From Bacillota bacterium (GTDB lineage: Bacteria; Bacillota; Clostridia; Acetivibrionales; JAFADI01), in the NCBI GenBank assembly GCA_023424965.1, contig JAFADI010000169.1, positions 1 through 19,110 of the forward strand: a stretch of DNA of 19,110 bases, read 5' to 3'. Below, in pieces: positions 7,411 to 14,643 of the stretch. Below the pieces are notes generated by a model. It ran no database searches. It was not told the origin of the DNA and saw only the letters and a program-made list of their open reading frames with translations. Both the position numbers and the translations under genes were made by a program. The stretch's first letter is position 1. Each line of letters begins with the position of its first letter.

Positions 7411-7599
7411 TTGGACAGTAACCGTGCGAAGGAAATATTAAACTCACAGGAGTCCATACAGGTCCTTTACCAGGGAGCACCCGTTTGGATTGAAAGTGTA
7501 AAAGCAAACAACACGGCGGAAGTGACCAGGCTGGACAGTAAGAACAAAGAACAGGTTCCGGTGTATATGCTGGTGGAAAATACTCCGGCGCAAAAATGA
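7411..7599 (+). CDS. sspH: H-type small acid-soluble spore protein
   Basis: This 62-residue protein matches the SspH family. The N-terminal MDSNRAKEILNSQESIQVLYQG is followed by the APVWIESV core and a tail rich in charged and polar residues with EVTRLD...EQVPVYMLVE. In Bacillus, SspH is a minor protein of the forespore core and is made under forespore sigma factor control. Its presence indicates an endospore former. The start is a TTG at 7411, supported by GGAGGAGG at 7394-7401; no ATG fits. I could not place a sigma-G promoter with confidence in the 103 bases upstream, which hold a small inverted repeat (GCCTG 7367-7371, CAGGC 7388-7392) touching the ribosome binding site. A strong hairpin terminator follows. 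Confidence 0.88.
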   Translation: MDSNRAKEILNSQESIQVLYQGAPVWIESVKANNTAEVTRLDSKNKEQVPVYMLVENTPAQK

Positions 7600-7615
7600 G
7601 ACAGGTTAAAGAATG

Positions 7616-7646
7616 AAGCAGCTTTATGCATAAAAGAGCTGCTTTT
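7616..7646 (+). terminator. Rho-independent terminator of sspH
   Basis: The arms AAGCAGCT (7616-7623) and AGCTGCTT (7637-7644) pair perfectly around a 13-base loop, and the T-rich run TTTT ends the second arm. It lies 17 bases after the sspH stop. It is also the first of six inverted repeats in this stretch. Confidence 0.8.
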
Positions 7647-7649
7647 GTT

Positions 7650-7845
7650 CATGTATAGGAAATTATGGTTTTGGATTTCCTATACATGGGGCTTGGAAAG
7701 GGGATTCCCCTTTCCTGGTGTAAGGAGAGTGCTCAGGATGCTTGCATCCGTCGAAGGGAACCATAAGGATCGGGGACATTCCTTGATAGAGGTGTGTCCC
7801 CATACCTTGCACGCGAAGAACAAAAATGCAAAGCATTTTGTTCTT
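7650..7845. ncRNA. Array of five inverted repeats, possible structured RNA
   Basis: Five hairpins follow the sspH terminator. CATGTATAGGAAAT (7650-7663) pairs perfectly with 7675-7688. A 21-base palindrome with GGAAAGGGGA arms occupies 7695-7715. GGATGC-TT-GCATCC occupies 7736-7749. GGGGACA (7772-7778) pairs with TGTCCCC (7795-7801). AAGAACAAAA(A)TGC (7816-7829) pairs with GCATTTTGTTCTT (7833-7845), one base bulged, and is followed by TT. The last could terminate a transcript. A 77-residue reading frame crosses the array but looks accidental. This could be an unrecognised non-coding RNA, or REP/MITE-type repeats stacked together. It is not a family I can name. Confidence 0.45.
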
Positions 7846-7857
7846 TTAAAGTTTATA

Positions 7858-7885
7858 TTGCCAGAAGATAAAATTTGACTATAAT
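7858..7885 (+). promoter_or_regulatory. Sigma-A-type promoter for the prenyltransferase gene
   Basis: TTGCCA (7858-7863) and TATAAT (7880-7885) are separated by 16 bases. Transcription would begin near 7892 and give an ~83-base leader before the ATG at 7975. No riboswitch is recognised in that leader. Confidence 0.65.
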
Positions 7886-7974
7886 AGATTAAGGACATGT
7901 ATTTTTAAATGATCGTGAGCGAATGATGAATCCATATTCACAGTTCTTTATTTCTAATCCCGGGAGATACAACC

Positions 7975-8814
7975 ATGCCTAAAAGTGAAGCCGCAAGGCT
8001 ATGGAAAGGATTCTGGCAGCTTGCGGGCCCGAAGATCCGGATAACTTCCACCGTACCTATGCTGGTTGGCGGCGCCTATGCCTACAGCAGCGGACAGTTT
8101 GATATTTATTGGTTTTTTATTTCACTTGCCGCCGTATACCTGATTGACACAGGAAGGAATGCCGTAAATGAAATAACAGACGGCAAGAAGACAATTGCAG
8201 GGCGAAGACTCACAGGGGTTGAAACGGCCTTTATAGCAGCAGGTGTGCTTGGCGGGGCCGGCACCATAGGCTTATACATTATGATCTTTCGGGAGTTTTC
8301 AATATTCTGGATCGGGTTTGCGGGTGTTGTGCTCTCTGTATTTTACAGGCTTCCTCCTGTAAAATTGGCCTGCAGAAGATTTGGAAAAGCGGCGGTGGGC
8401 TTTACTTCCGGACCAATGGTTATGATGGCAATATTTCTGATTATGACCCACGGCATGAACGCCGGTGTGGTTTTGATGGCATTGCCCATAGGCTTTCTGG
8501 CCGCAAATGTTGTATGGATGGGCCAATTTGCCGGTTATAAGGAGGGCCTGGAGGAGAAAAGAACTGTTTTGGTCCCCGGGCTGCTTTTTGTTCTGGCATT
8601 TGCCTCAACAGCCATCCTTGCAATCAGCTTTAAAAATCCCATATGGCTTCTTGGCTTTGCCGGAATCCCAACGGCGTTGAAGGCCGTAAAAAATGCAAAA
8701 ACGGCTTTTAACGATACGCAGGCTCTGGCCCGGTCAAATGCCGGCACGATTCTTGCATATCAAATCACAGGAGCGGCAATGCTGATCGGGGCCGTAAGCG
8801 AAAAATTCATCTGA
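7975..8814 (+). CDS. UbiA-family prenyltransferase
   Basis: This 279-residue membrane protein has about eight hydrophobic segments and the layout of UbiA aromatic prenyltransferases (the MenA/UbiA superfamily). The first Asp-rich motif is present as N65-E66-I-T-D69, with Glu in place of the first Asp of NDxxD. The region equivalent to the second motif reads GYKEGLEEKRTVLVPG, where the usual Asp residues are largely replaced by Glu or Lys. The enzyme would attach an isoprenoid chain to a quinone precursor or another acceptor. No menaquinone gene adjoins it, so the acceptor is unknown. GGGAGA precedes the ATG at 7975. The gene has its own promoter and terminator and is therefore monocistronic. 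Confidence 0.78.
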   Translation: MPKSEAARLWKGFWQLAGPKIRITSTVPMLVGGAYAYSSGQFDIYWFFISLAAVYLIDTGRNAVNEITDGKKTIAGRRLTGVETAFIAAGVLGGAGTIGLYIMIFREFSIFWIGFAGVVLSVFYRLPPVKLACRRFGKAAVGFTSGPMVMMAIFLIMTHGMNAGVVLMALPIGFLAANVVWMGQFAGYKEGLEEKRTVLVPGLLFVLAFASTAILAISFKNPIWLLGFAGIPTALKAVKNAKTAFNDTQALARSNAGTILAYQITGAAMLIGAVSEKFI

Positions 8815-8834
8815 GCCTTTTAATCGGAGATCAC

Positions 8835-8864
8835 AGGAGCGCCATGTCCGGCTGCTCCTTTTTT
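8835..8864 (+). terminator. Rho-independent terminator of the prenyltransferase gene
   Basis: AGGAGC (8835-8840) pairs with GCTCCT (8854-8859). The inner bases GCC/GGC extend the stem past a one-base bulge, and six T follow (8859-8864). Confidence 0.85.
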
Positions 8865-9038
8865 ATAATCCAGGAAGGTTTGTTCCGACGGGCAATACCC
8901 CGGGGTGAAAATACCAGAACATTAAAATTATTAGGAGAAACATCAAAAATAATTATTATTTATTGAAAAATTCCAAAACTATTTACAAATTTAAATTAAA
9001 GTATAATATTTAGTTAAATAGTGCAGGGGGTGATTGGT

Positions 9039-9491
9039 ATGAAGGACTCAAGTCCCGATGCCATCGACAGCAGAATCCTTGGTTTACTCAGGCAAAACAG
9101 CAGGATGTCGGGTTCCGATATAAGCAAGCATGTACATATGTCAATTCCGGCAGTTTCGGAGAGGCTGCGGAAGCTCGAAGAGAATGGAATTATAAACAGG
9201 TACACCCTTCAGTGCGACAGGGAAAAGCTGAACTTGCCGCTGACGGCATATTTACTGGTGAGCATAGACCGGCCTGAAAATATTGAGCCTTTCAGAAGCT
9301 TGATGAAAGGGCAGGAGTGTGTGCTGGAATGCCACCATATCGCGGGAGAATATGACTATTTGCTCAAAGTTGTAGTAAAAAGTACCAAGGCCCTGGAGGA
9401 CTTTATAACCAATAAAATGAAAAAATCCGCCGGAGTGGCAAAATCCAACACCATCATCGTACTTTCAACGGTCAAGGAAGAGGTGCTTTAA
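9039..9491 (+). CDS. Lrp/AsnC-family transcriptional regulator
   Basis: This 150-residue protein has an N-terminal winged helix-turn-helix (DAIDSRILGLLRQNSRMSGSDISKHVHMSIPAVSERLRKLEENGII) and a C-terminal RAM-type ligand-binding domain, in which HHIAGEYDYLLKVVVKS is the characteristic strand. Members sense amino acids and control transport or metabolism. I use the ATG at 9039 because AGGGGGTGAT at 9025-9034 closely matches the 16S rRNA tail; a GTG at 9021 would include it. The LysE-type exporter gene starts one base after the stop codon, so the two form an operon and the regulator most likely controls the exporter. The upstream 150 bases are very AT-rich, with TTTACA and TATAAT-like boxes just before the gene. 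Confidence 0.93.
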   Translation: MKDSSPDAIDSRILGLLRQNSRMSGSDISKHVHMSIPAVSERLRKLEENGIINRYTLQCDREKLNLPLTAYLLVSIDRPENIEPFRSLMKGQECVLECHHIAGEYDYLLKVVVKSTKALEDFITNKMKKSAGVAKSNTIIVLSTVKEEVL

Positions 9492-9492
9492 G

Positions 9493-10122
9493 ATGAACTT
9501 TTTATTTCTTGCAAAAGGAATTATTATCGGCTTCTCAATTGCGGCACCGGTGGGGCCAATCGGAGTTTTATGCATAAGAAGGAGCCTGACGGGGGGAAGG
9601 CTCCAGGGATTTGTGTCGGGCCTGGGAGCGGCTACCGCAGATGCGGTGTACGGAATGATTGCGGCTTTTGGCATTACAATGGTGTCAAATCTGCTGCTTG
9701 AAGGGCAACTGTGGCTGAAAATCACCGGCGGCCTGTTCCTGTGCTGGCTGGGAGTGCGGACGTTTATGAAAAGGCGGGTGGAGGAAAACCTTCAGGAATC
9801 CGGAAAGAATTTAACTGCTTCCTATGTTTCAACTTTTTTGCTGACCCTGACAAACCCCATGACGATTCTATCCTTTGCGGCAGTCTTTGCCGGCCTGGGA
9901 ATAGGAGGAGCAAGCAATAGTTTCGAAGCGGTATCCATGGTTCTGGGCGTATTTATAGGCTCGGCTTCCTGGTGGCTGATACTCAGCACCGGTGTGGGAA
10001 TGCTGAGAAACAAGCTGGACCCGGGGAAAATCCTGTGGGTCAACCGGGCGTCCGGGTTAATTATTACAATATTCGGGCTGCTTTCATTGCAGGCCAGTCT
10101 GACAAATTTCACTATAAAATAG
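9493..10122 (+). CDS. LysE/RhtB-family amino-acid exporter
   Basis: This 209-residue membrane protein has about six hydrophobic segments. The N-terminal GIIIGFSIAAPVGPIGVLCIRRSLTGGRLQGFVSGLGAATADAVYGMIAAFG is diagnostic of the LysE/RhtB translocator family, and LTLTNPMTILSFAAVFAGLG is the second conserved stretch. The family exports lysine, arginine, homoserine, threonine or related compounds. It follows the Lrp-type gene with a one-base gap, and GAGGTG inside the end of that gene serves as ribosome binding site. The specific substrate is not evident. A 13-base direct repeat with one mismatch (10089-10101 and 10122-10134) spans the stop codon. No terminator is visible before galU. Confidence 0.92.
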   Translation: MNFLFLAKGIIIGFSIAAPVGPIGVLCIRRSLTGGRLQGFVSGLGAATADAVYGMIAAFGITMVSNLLLEGQLWLKITGGLFLCWLGVRTFMKRRVEENLQESGKNLTASYVSTFLLTLTNPMTILSFAAVFAGLGIGGASNSFEAVSMVLGVFIGSASWWLILSTGVGMLRNKLDPGKILWVNRASGLIITIFGLLSLQASLTNFTIK

Positions 10123-10193
10123 CAGGCCAATCTGGTAGAATAGATTAGGACAGCAATCAAATTATTGTACTACTTAGAAGGAGTGGGACACTT

Positions 10194-11069
10194 ATGAAGG
10201 TTCGCAAGGCAATCATCCCCGCAGCGGGTCTGGGCACCAGGTTTCTTCCGGCCACAAAGGCCCAGCCGAAAGAGATGCTCCCAATTGTTGACAAGCCAAC
10301 CATCCAGTATATCGTTGAGGAAGCGATTGAATCGGGAATTAAGGATATCATTATCGTTACAGGTAGAAATAAAAGAGCCATCGAAGATCATTTTGACAAA
10401 TCCTATGAACTGGAAGAAGAATTGAAGAAGAAGGGGAATCATGACCTGCTCAATCTGGTGCAGGACATATCAAACCTTGTAGATATTCACTATATAAGGC
10501 AGAAGGAGCCCAAAGGCCTGGGGCATGCGATACACTGCGCCAAATCCTTTATTGGGGATGAGCCCTTCGCAGTTCTTTTGGGTGACGACATCGTGGATTC
10601 GGAAGTTCCCAGCCTGAAGCAGCTCATTGAAGTATATGATGAGTATAAGACCTCCGTTCTGGGAGTTCAGAGGGTTCCGGCGGAGGATGTGCCCAAATAC
10701 GGTATTGTAAATTGCAAGCAGATCGATGAACGGGTGTACAAGGTCAACGACCTTGTAGAGAAGCCCGATAAGGATCATGCGCCATCGGATATTGCCATTC
10801 TGGGCAGATACATAATAACTCCGGAAATTTTCAAACACCTGGAAGCTACCCAGCCGGGAAAAGGCGGAGAAATTCAGCTCACCGACGCGTTGAAGAGGCT
10901 TATATCAAAGGAAGCTATCTATGCTTACGATTTTGCAGGAAAACGGTATGACGTGGGTAACAAGCTGGGTTTTCTGGAAGCTACCATCGAATTTGCCCTG
11001 AAACGGGATGACTTGAAGGATGAATTTTCCAGGTATTTAAGGAAAATTGCAGGATGCCCTGAGAATTAA
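10194..11069 (+). CDS. galU: UTP-glucose-1-phosphate uridylyltransferase
   Basis: The 291-residue product is full length. It has the GalU signatures: AAGLGTRFLPATKAQPKEMLP (nucleotide-binding loop), VDKPTIQYIVEEA, LLGDDIV, LVEKPDKD, GGEIQLTDAL and YDVGNKLGFLEA near the C-terminus. It makes UDP-glucose from UTP and glucose-1-phosphate for cell-envelope glycans and galactose metabolism. AGAAGGAG precedes the ATG at 10194. A strong hairpin terminator follows at 11086. The unit also sits next to genes for envelope functions (an anchored protein and a secreted glycosidase), but no glycan operon is visible. Confidence 0.97.
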   Translation: MKVRKAIIPAAGLGTRFLPATKAQPKEMLPIVDKPTIQYIVEEAIESGIKDIIIVTGRNKRAIEDHFDKSYELEEELKKKGNHDLLNLVQDISNLVDIHYIRQKEPKGLGHAIHCAKSFIGDEPFAVLLGDDIVDSEVPSLKQLIEVYDEYKTSVLGVQRVPAEDVPKYGIVNCKQIDERVYKVNDLVEKPDKDHAPSDIAILGRYIITPEIFKHLEATQPGKGGEIQLTDALKRLISKEAIYAYDFAGKRYDVGNKLGFLEATIEFALKRDDLKDEFSRYLRKIAGCPEN

Positions 11070-11085
11070 AATTCGGTTAACAGTA

Positions 11086-11122
11086 AATAATACCTGTAAA
11101 AATGTTTGCAGGTATTATTTTT
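11086..11122 (+). terminator. Terminator of galU, abutting the next start codon
   Basis: AATAATACCTG (11086-11096) pairs perfectly with CAGGTATTATT (11109-11119), followed by a T run (11118-11122). The ATG of the next gene is at 11123, directly after the T run; another in-frame ATG (11102) lies in the loop. The hairpin could therefore terminate galU or act as an attenuator for the next gene. Confidence 0.8.
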
Positions 11123-11695
11123 ATGAAATGGATAAATAAGTTGGCCAAAGCTACTACGGTTCTGGTGATCGTGCTTTTGATCATAAATACGAATTCGTTG
11201 CAAAGTATGGTGCTTGGACCTCTGGGACACCTGTGCGAAAAGATAAAGGAATTTGGCCAGTTAAGAATGGGTATCCGGGAAGATGAGGAGCCCCAAAAGC
11301 CTGAGCCGGCACAGCCATATCAAGATGGAAGAGAAAAGCCCGAGCAGGGGCCGCCATCTTACATCGAAAGGGGAGATGAGGCGAAGGACCCCGCAGAAGA
11401 TAAATCCGGTACGGATACAGATAAGCAGGAGTACTTCCTCACACTTAACGAGATAAAGGCAATTGAGGATATCAACCTGGAGGATAAGCTTAAAGGCCTG
11501 GCAATCATAAGCAAACTAGGTGCCAAAGATATGGAAAGGGTCATGGAGATGACCGGCGGAGGCATTACGGAGACTGAATTCCAGGAACTGAAAGGCATCC
11601 TGGAAAAGAGCCTCACGGAAAAGGACATGGAATGCCTTAATGAAATACTGGTAAAGAATAAAACGGATTATGAGAAAAGAGAGGCAATCCGATGA
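11123..11695 (+). CDS. Membrane-anchored protein of unknown function
   Basis: The 190-residue protein begins with a basic residue pair and one hydrophobic helix (about residues 8-24, LAKATTVLVIVLLIINT). A low-complexity linker rich in Pro, Glu, Lys and Asp follows (about 52-105), then a charged helical C-terminal part, LTLNEIKAIEDINLEDKLKG onwards. The layout suggests an N-in/C-out anchor with an extracytoplasmic helical domain. I recognise no family. The start is uncertain: ATG 11102 lies in the loop of the galU terminator and ATG 11123 directly after its T run, and neither has a good ribosome binding site. A perfect 13-base-pair hairpin directly follows the stop. Function is not inferred. 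Confidence 0.7.
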   Translation: MKWINKLAKATTVLVIVLLIINTNSLQSMVLGPLGHLCEKIKEFGQLRMGIREDEEPQKPEPAQPYQDGREKPEQGPPSYIERGDEAKDPAEDKSGTDTDKQEYFLTLNEIKAIEDINLEDKLKGLAIISKLGAKDMERVMEMTGGGITETEFQELKGILEKSLTEKDMECLNEILVKNKTDYEKREAIR

Positions 11696-11725
11696 AAAAG
11701 GGATATCCACACGGATATCCCTTTT
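11696..11725. terminator. Bidirectional terminator between convergent genes
   Basis: The arms AAAAGGGATATCC (11696-11708) and GGATATCCCTTTT (11713-11725) are a perfect 13-base-pair stem with an ACAC loop, directly after the upstream stop codon. T-tracts flank both sides on the respective strands, so it can serve both the plus-strand gene and the minus-strand gene that ends at 11747. Confidence 0.9.
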
Positions 11726-11746
11726 CTGAGCCAACGGTACAATTTC

Positions 11747-14119
11747 TCAAGGTACGATAGGCTTGTATTCGTAAGTTACGCCGTTTCCTTTTACAGTGAC
11801 CAGCATGTATTTTCCAAGCTCGATTTTGGAGGGCGAGAGGCCTTCGACTGCCAGCCCCGGTGTGGCAATATATTTAACTCCCCTTTCCATGTAGCTCATG
11901 GAAGTGCTTCCCCTGAAAAATACCCATATGTTTTTACCGGTGGTTTGCCTGTACTTTGTCAGTACTTCCTGGAAAAGGGAAGTTTCAAGCTTGTCACTGA
12001 AGGCCCATTGGGATTGGGGGAGGAAGATGAATATATTGCTGCCCTTTGCCGTCTCAAGCTGCTGCAGCAACCACTGCCACTGGCCGGTAGCGCTTGTCCT
12101 CAAGCCTTGCTTGCTGGCATCCAGCTGAATGAAGCGGCTGTTTTTAAAGTCAATGGACTTGTAGCCTGCTGCGGTTGAAACAACGGGAGTCTTTACAAGC
12201 GTTGTAACATCCGCGGTGGTGCTGCCTACAAAGGCCGCTAAATCGATATAGCTGTTGACCTTTTCAGAGAGATTCTGATAAAGAAGCTTTTCCAGAAGAT
12301 TTTTGGGAGCCCCATACTGTCCCATCACCGAGAATCTGAAAGAATCCGGCGCGGCGCTGTAATCCACTGCCTTGTTTGCTTCATCCGCCGGCTCCGTGTT
12401 CTTTGGAAGCTGGATTGAAGCTGCCTGCTTGCCGTCGGAGGACACCGCCACACCACAATAGGAGCGGACATCGCCCATTGAAGCAACGATATAGCCCTGC
12501 CCTATGGAAGAAGCGGTAAAAGTGCCGTCTTTAATGCTTCCGATAGAGCCGTTGACGCTCCAGATCACATCGGTAGGATTGATGAGCGCATGATATCCGT
12601 TGGCATTTTTACCGCTCACAGACACTGATTTCGACTGGTTTGGTCCCAGGCTTAAAGTGGTTGAACCAAGGTCAAGCTGGACAGGTGAACTCAGGACACT
12701 GACAGCGATTTCTGCAGAAATATTTCCTATAGAAGCTTTAATTTTGGCCTCGCCAACGGATTTGGGGTAGAAAACGTTGCCCACAAAACTGCCCTGTACC
12801 CCTGATACGCTCCACTTTACACTGGAAGCGTCCACCTGGACCGGGTTGTAATACCTGTCTACACCGCGGATTATAAATTCTCTTGAAGTGTTGACAAAGA
12901 CATTGGTATCTGCGGTATCAATGAGCAGGGTGTCAAGAGGAGAAGTGGGCGCGATGGAGAATACTCCTACCGCGGTGGCCACGCCTCGCGGATAGCTATC
13001 CGAAGGGCTGTTGACCACATTGATATCGCTTGTAACCGGGTCTCTCGCCACCATGGTGGTGGAACCGCCGCCATCCAGGTTCAGGGCGTTAAAGGCTCCC
13101 AGGCTCAGCATCAGCTGGGCCATTTCCGTTTGGGTCATGCCCACGTTGTAATTCTCTCTTCCGTCCACGGTTACCATATAAAGCGTATTGCCGTCACTGG
13201 AAGTGCCTATGGAGGTTCTGGGATTTCTTCCGCCGATGTTGTGGGAGAACTGGGCAGGAATCTGACCGTCCTTGACCAGCATGGCGCCTCCGGTAACAGA
13301 CATTTTAAGGTTGCTCCAGTCGGGGGTTGTAGAAATCTTCAAATCCACAGGATCGCCGATCTGGAAGTTGCCGTTTATGAATTGACCGCCGGCCTGCCTC
13401 GTAACGATGACATAACCGTTAACCGGTATTTGTACGGCAGGCTGGGCTGTTCTGATTTCCGTTATTGTGCCGTCATCTACCACAACTTCAATCATGTCGG
13501 GATACTGGGCAGAAGCACCCATGGAGGACTCGGACCACCTCCTGTCCATGATGGTGAAATCGGTGTAGTCACGGCTGGGCTTGTTATACTGCCCTACAGC
13601 GGTAGAGTTCCCGTTGAGGGCAGTTAAGGTGATGTTGGTTTTCCAATAGTTATACATTACCCTGTTGAGGGTATCGATGGACAGGCTTGCCATCGAATCC
13701 TGGTACCTGTTGTACTCGCTTGCTGCGGTTATGATTTTTCCCGATTCCACAATGGGACCGTCAGGATAGCCGCTGGAGGAACCGCTCAGCCAGTTAAAAA
13801 AGCTTCCGTTTATGGCAGCTACCGCGCCCCGCGATTGTGCAAAGGTTTTGACATTGGACAGATTTTTCAATGAAGTTGTATTTGAAATGGTATCCACATT
13901 CACATTTTCATTGGTAAGGTCAACCCTCAGAACCCGGATATTGAGCCAGCCGTCATTGGTAAAACGGCTTATTTTCTCCAGCGATACTCCCGAAGTGATG
14001 GTCTCCTTGGATGAGGATTCGTAAATAATTCCCATATCGGCCTGGACAGGGATAAAAACGGCTGCAACGAGGATAGCGACAATTAAGACTGCCGACAGGC
14101 TTTTTCCTATGTATTTCAT
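11747..14119 (-). CDS. Secreted phosphodiester-glycosidase (NAGPA) protein with degenerate phosphatase-like C-terminus
   Basis: I use the start at 14119 (790 residues). It opens a good signal peptide (Lys-rich start, hydrophobic 8-23, cleavage after VQA, residue 27) preceded by AAGGGGG; in-frame codons up to 14296 give a poor N-terminus. Residues about 90-370 are the NAGPA/phosphodiester glycosidase domain: INGSFFNW, GRNPRTSIG, and the signature NLDGGGSTTM near 347-355. Two Ig-like (Big) domains follow, one at about 390-475 (SVKWSVSGVQGSF) and one at 475-560 (DVIWSVNGSIGSI). The last ~200 residues resemble a calcineurin-type phosphoesterase whose metal-binding residues are replaced (see findings). 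Related proteins are linked to exopolysaccharide or cell-wall glycan turnover. The gene is monocistronic. Confidence 0.86.
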   Translation of the reverse strand: MKYIGKSLSAVLIVAILVAAVFIPVQADMGIIYESSSKETITSGVSLEKISRFTNDGWLNIRVLRVDLTNENVNVDTISNTTSLKNLSNVKTFAQSRGAVAAINGSFFNWLSGSSSGYPDGPIVESGKIITAASEYNRYQDSMASLSIDTLNRVMYNYWKTNITLTALNGNSTAVGQYNKPSRDYTDFTIMDRRWSESSMGASAQYPDMIEVVVDDGTITEIRTAQPAVQIPVNGYVIVTRQAGGQFINGNFQIGDPVDLKISTTPDWSNLKMSVTGGAMLVKDGQIPAQFSHNIGGRNPRTSIGTSSDGNTLYMVTVDGRENYNVGMTQTEMAQLMLSLGAFNALNLDGGGSTTMVARDPVTSDINVVNSPSDSYPRGVATAVGVFSIAPTSPLDTLLIDTADTNVFVNTSREFIIRGVDRYYNPVQVDASSVKWSVSGVQGSFVGNVFYPKSVGEAKIKASIGNISAEIAVSVLSSPVQLDLGSTTLSLGPNQSKSVSVSGKNANGYHALINPTDVIWSVNGSIGSIKDGTFTASSIGQGYIVASMGDVRSYCGVAVSSDGKQAASIQLPKNTEPADEANKAVDYSAAPDSFRFSVMGQYGAPKNLLEKLLYQNLSEKVNSYIDLAAFVGSTTADVTTLVKTPVVSTAAGYKSIDFKNSRFIQLDASKQGLRTSATGQWQWLLQQLETAKGSNIFIFLPQSQWAFSDKLETSLFQEVLTKYRQTTGKNIWVFFRGSTSMSYMERGVKYIATPGLAVEGLSPSKIELGKYMLVTVKGNGVTYEYKPIVP

Positions 14120-14267
14120 TCTTTGGTTTTCCCCCTTTATATCTTTTGTTCCTTTGTAACCGTCTGATTGAGTCCGATGAATTGTCCCTGCGTGTTTTCC
14201 GTACGAAAGTTGACATAACATATGACGTGGGTACAATAAGGCGGTGCAAAATTTAGTACTTTTGTTC

Positions 14268-14296
14268 ATTATAAAATATAAAGGGGTAGATAGCAA
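14268..14296 (-). promoter_or_regulatory. Sigma-A-type promoter of the NAGPA-domain gene
   Basis: On the minus strand, TTGCTA (14296-14291) and TATAAT (14273-14268) are separated by 17 bases. Initiation near 14261 would give a leader of about 140 bases. Confidence 0.6.
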
Positions 14297-14416
14297 GTTA
14301 ACAGATTGTTACAAAATAAATAGGAGCAAGCAGAAGCAAAAATCCGTATGATTCAGGATCTTCTAGCCATAACCTGAAATATTCAAATCCTTTAATTTAA
14401 AAACCTAATTAGGGTA

Positions 14417-14444
14417 TTGCTTTATTCCGCAGATGCTGTATAAT
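14417..14444 (+). promoter_or_regulatory. Promoter of tRNA-Pro
   Basis: TTGCTT (14417-14422) and TATAAT (14439-14444) lie 16 bases apart, about 43 bases upstream of the mature tRNA 5' end. Confidence 0.65.
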
Positions 14445-14486
14445 ATATCATGTTCTTAAAAACAGGGATAGATTGCTTACGTATTT

Positions 14487-14562
14487 CGGGGTGTAGCGCA
14501 GATGGTAGCGCGCTTGGTTTGGGACCAAGATGCCGGGGGTTCAAGTCCTCTCACCCCGACCA
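14487..14562 (+). tRNA. tRNA-Pro (anticodon UGG)
   Basis: The 76-base sequence folds as a tRNA. The acceptor stem is CGGGGTG/CACCCCG with discriminator A and an encoded CCA end (14560-14562). The anticodon stem-loop is CTTGG-TTTGGGA-CCAAG with anticodon TGG at 14520-14522. A GGTTCAAGTCC-type T arm is present. It sits alone, between its own promoter and terminator. Confidence 0.97.
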
Positions 14563-14565
14563 GGT

Positions 14566-14603
14566 AAAACCCCGGCAGAGTGGAAATTCTGCCGGGGTTT
14601 TTT
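14566..14603 (+). terminator. Terminator of tRNA-Pro
   Basis: CCCCGGCAGA (14570-14579) pairs perfectly with TCTGCCGGGG (14588-14597), flanked by A-rich bases and followed by six T. This is a strong rho-independent terminator. Confidence 0.95.
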
Positions 14604-14643
14604 AGCAAAACAAATTGATAAAGTTCGATTATCCGTGTCGAGT

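Larger units (their letters stand above)
14120..14486. other. Divergent promoter region between the NAGPA gene and tRNA-Pro
   Basis: The 367-base stretch holds the leader and promoter of the minus-strand gene (14268-14296) and the plus-strand promoter of the tRNA (14417-14444). The ~120 bases between them (14297-14416) are AT-rich, and I see no gene or structure in them. The leader of the minus-strand gene is ~140 bases and has no recognisable riboswitch. Confidence 0.6.

Noticed and set aside
7645..7878. 77-residue open reading frame after sspH
   Set aside because: It runs through five inverted repeats, has no ribosome binding site, and its residues mirror the palindromes; it looks accidental.
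10089..10134. Direct repeat GCAGGCCAGTCTG / GCAGGCCAATCTG as an operator pair
   Set aside because: Two copies 33 bases apart, one inside the LysE-type coding sequence; likely a local duplication with no further support.
11102..11122. ATG at 11102 as start of the unknown anchored protein
   Set aside because: It lies in the loop of the galU terminator without a ribosome binding site; ATG 11123 gives a cleaner basic-hydrophobic N-terminus, though this is not certain.
13130..13627. 165-residue plus-strand frame
   Set aside because: It lies antisense inside the NAGPA domain, whose protein motifs are unmistakable on the minus strand; no ribosome binding site or family is recognised.
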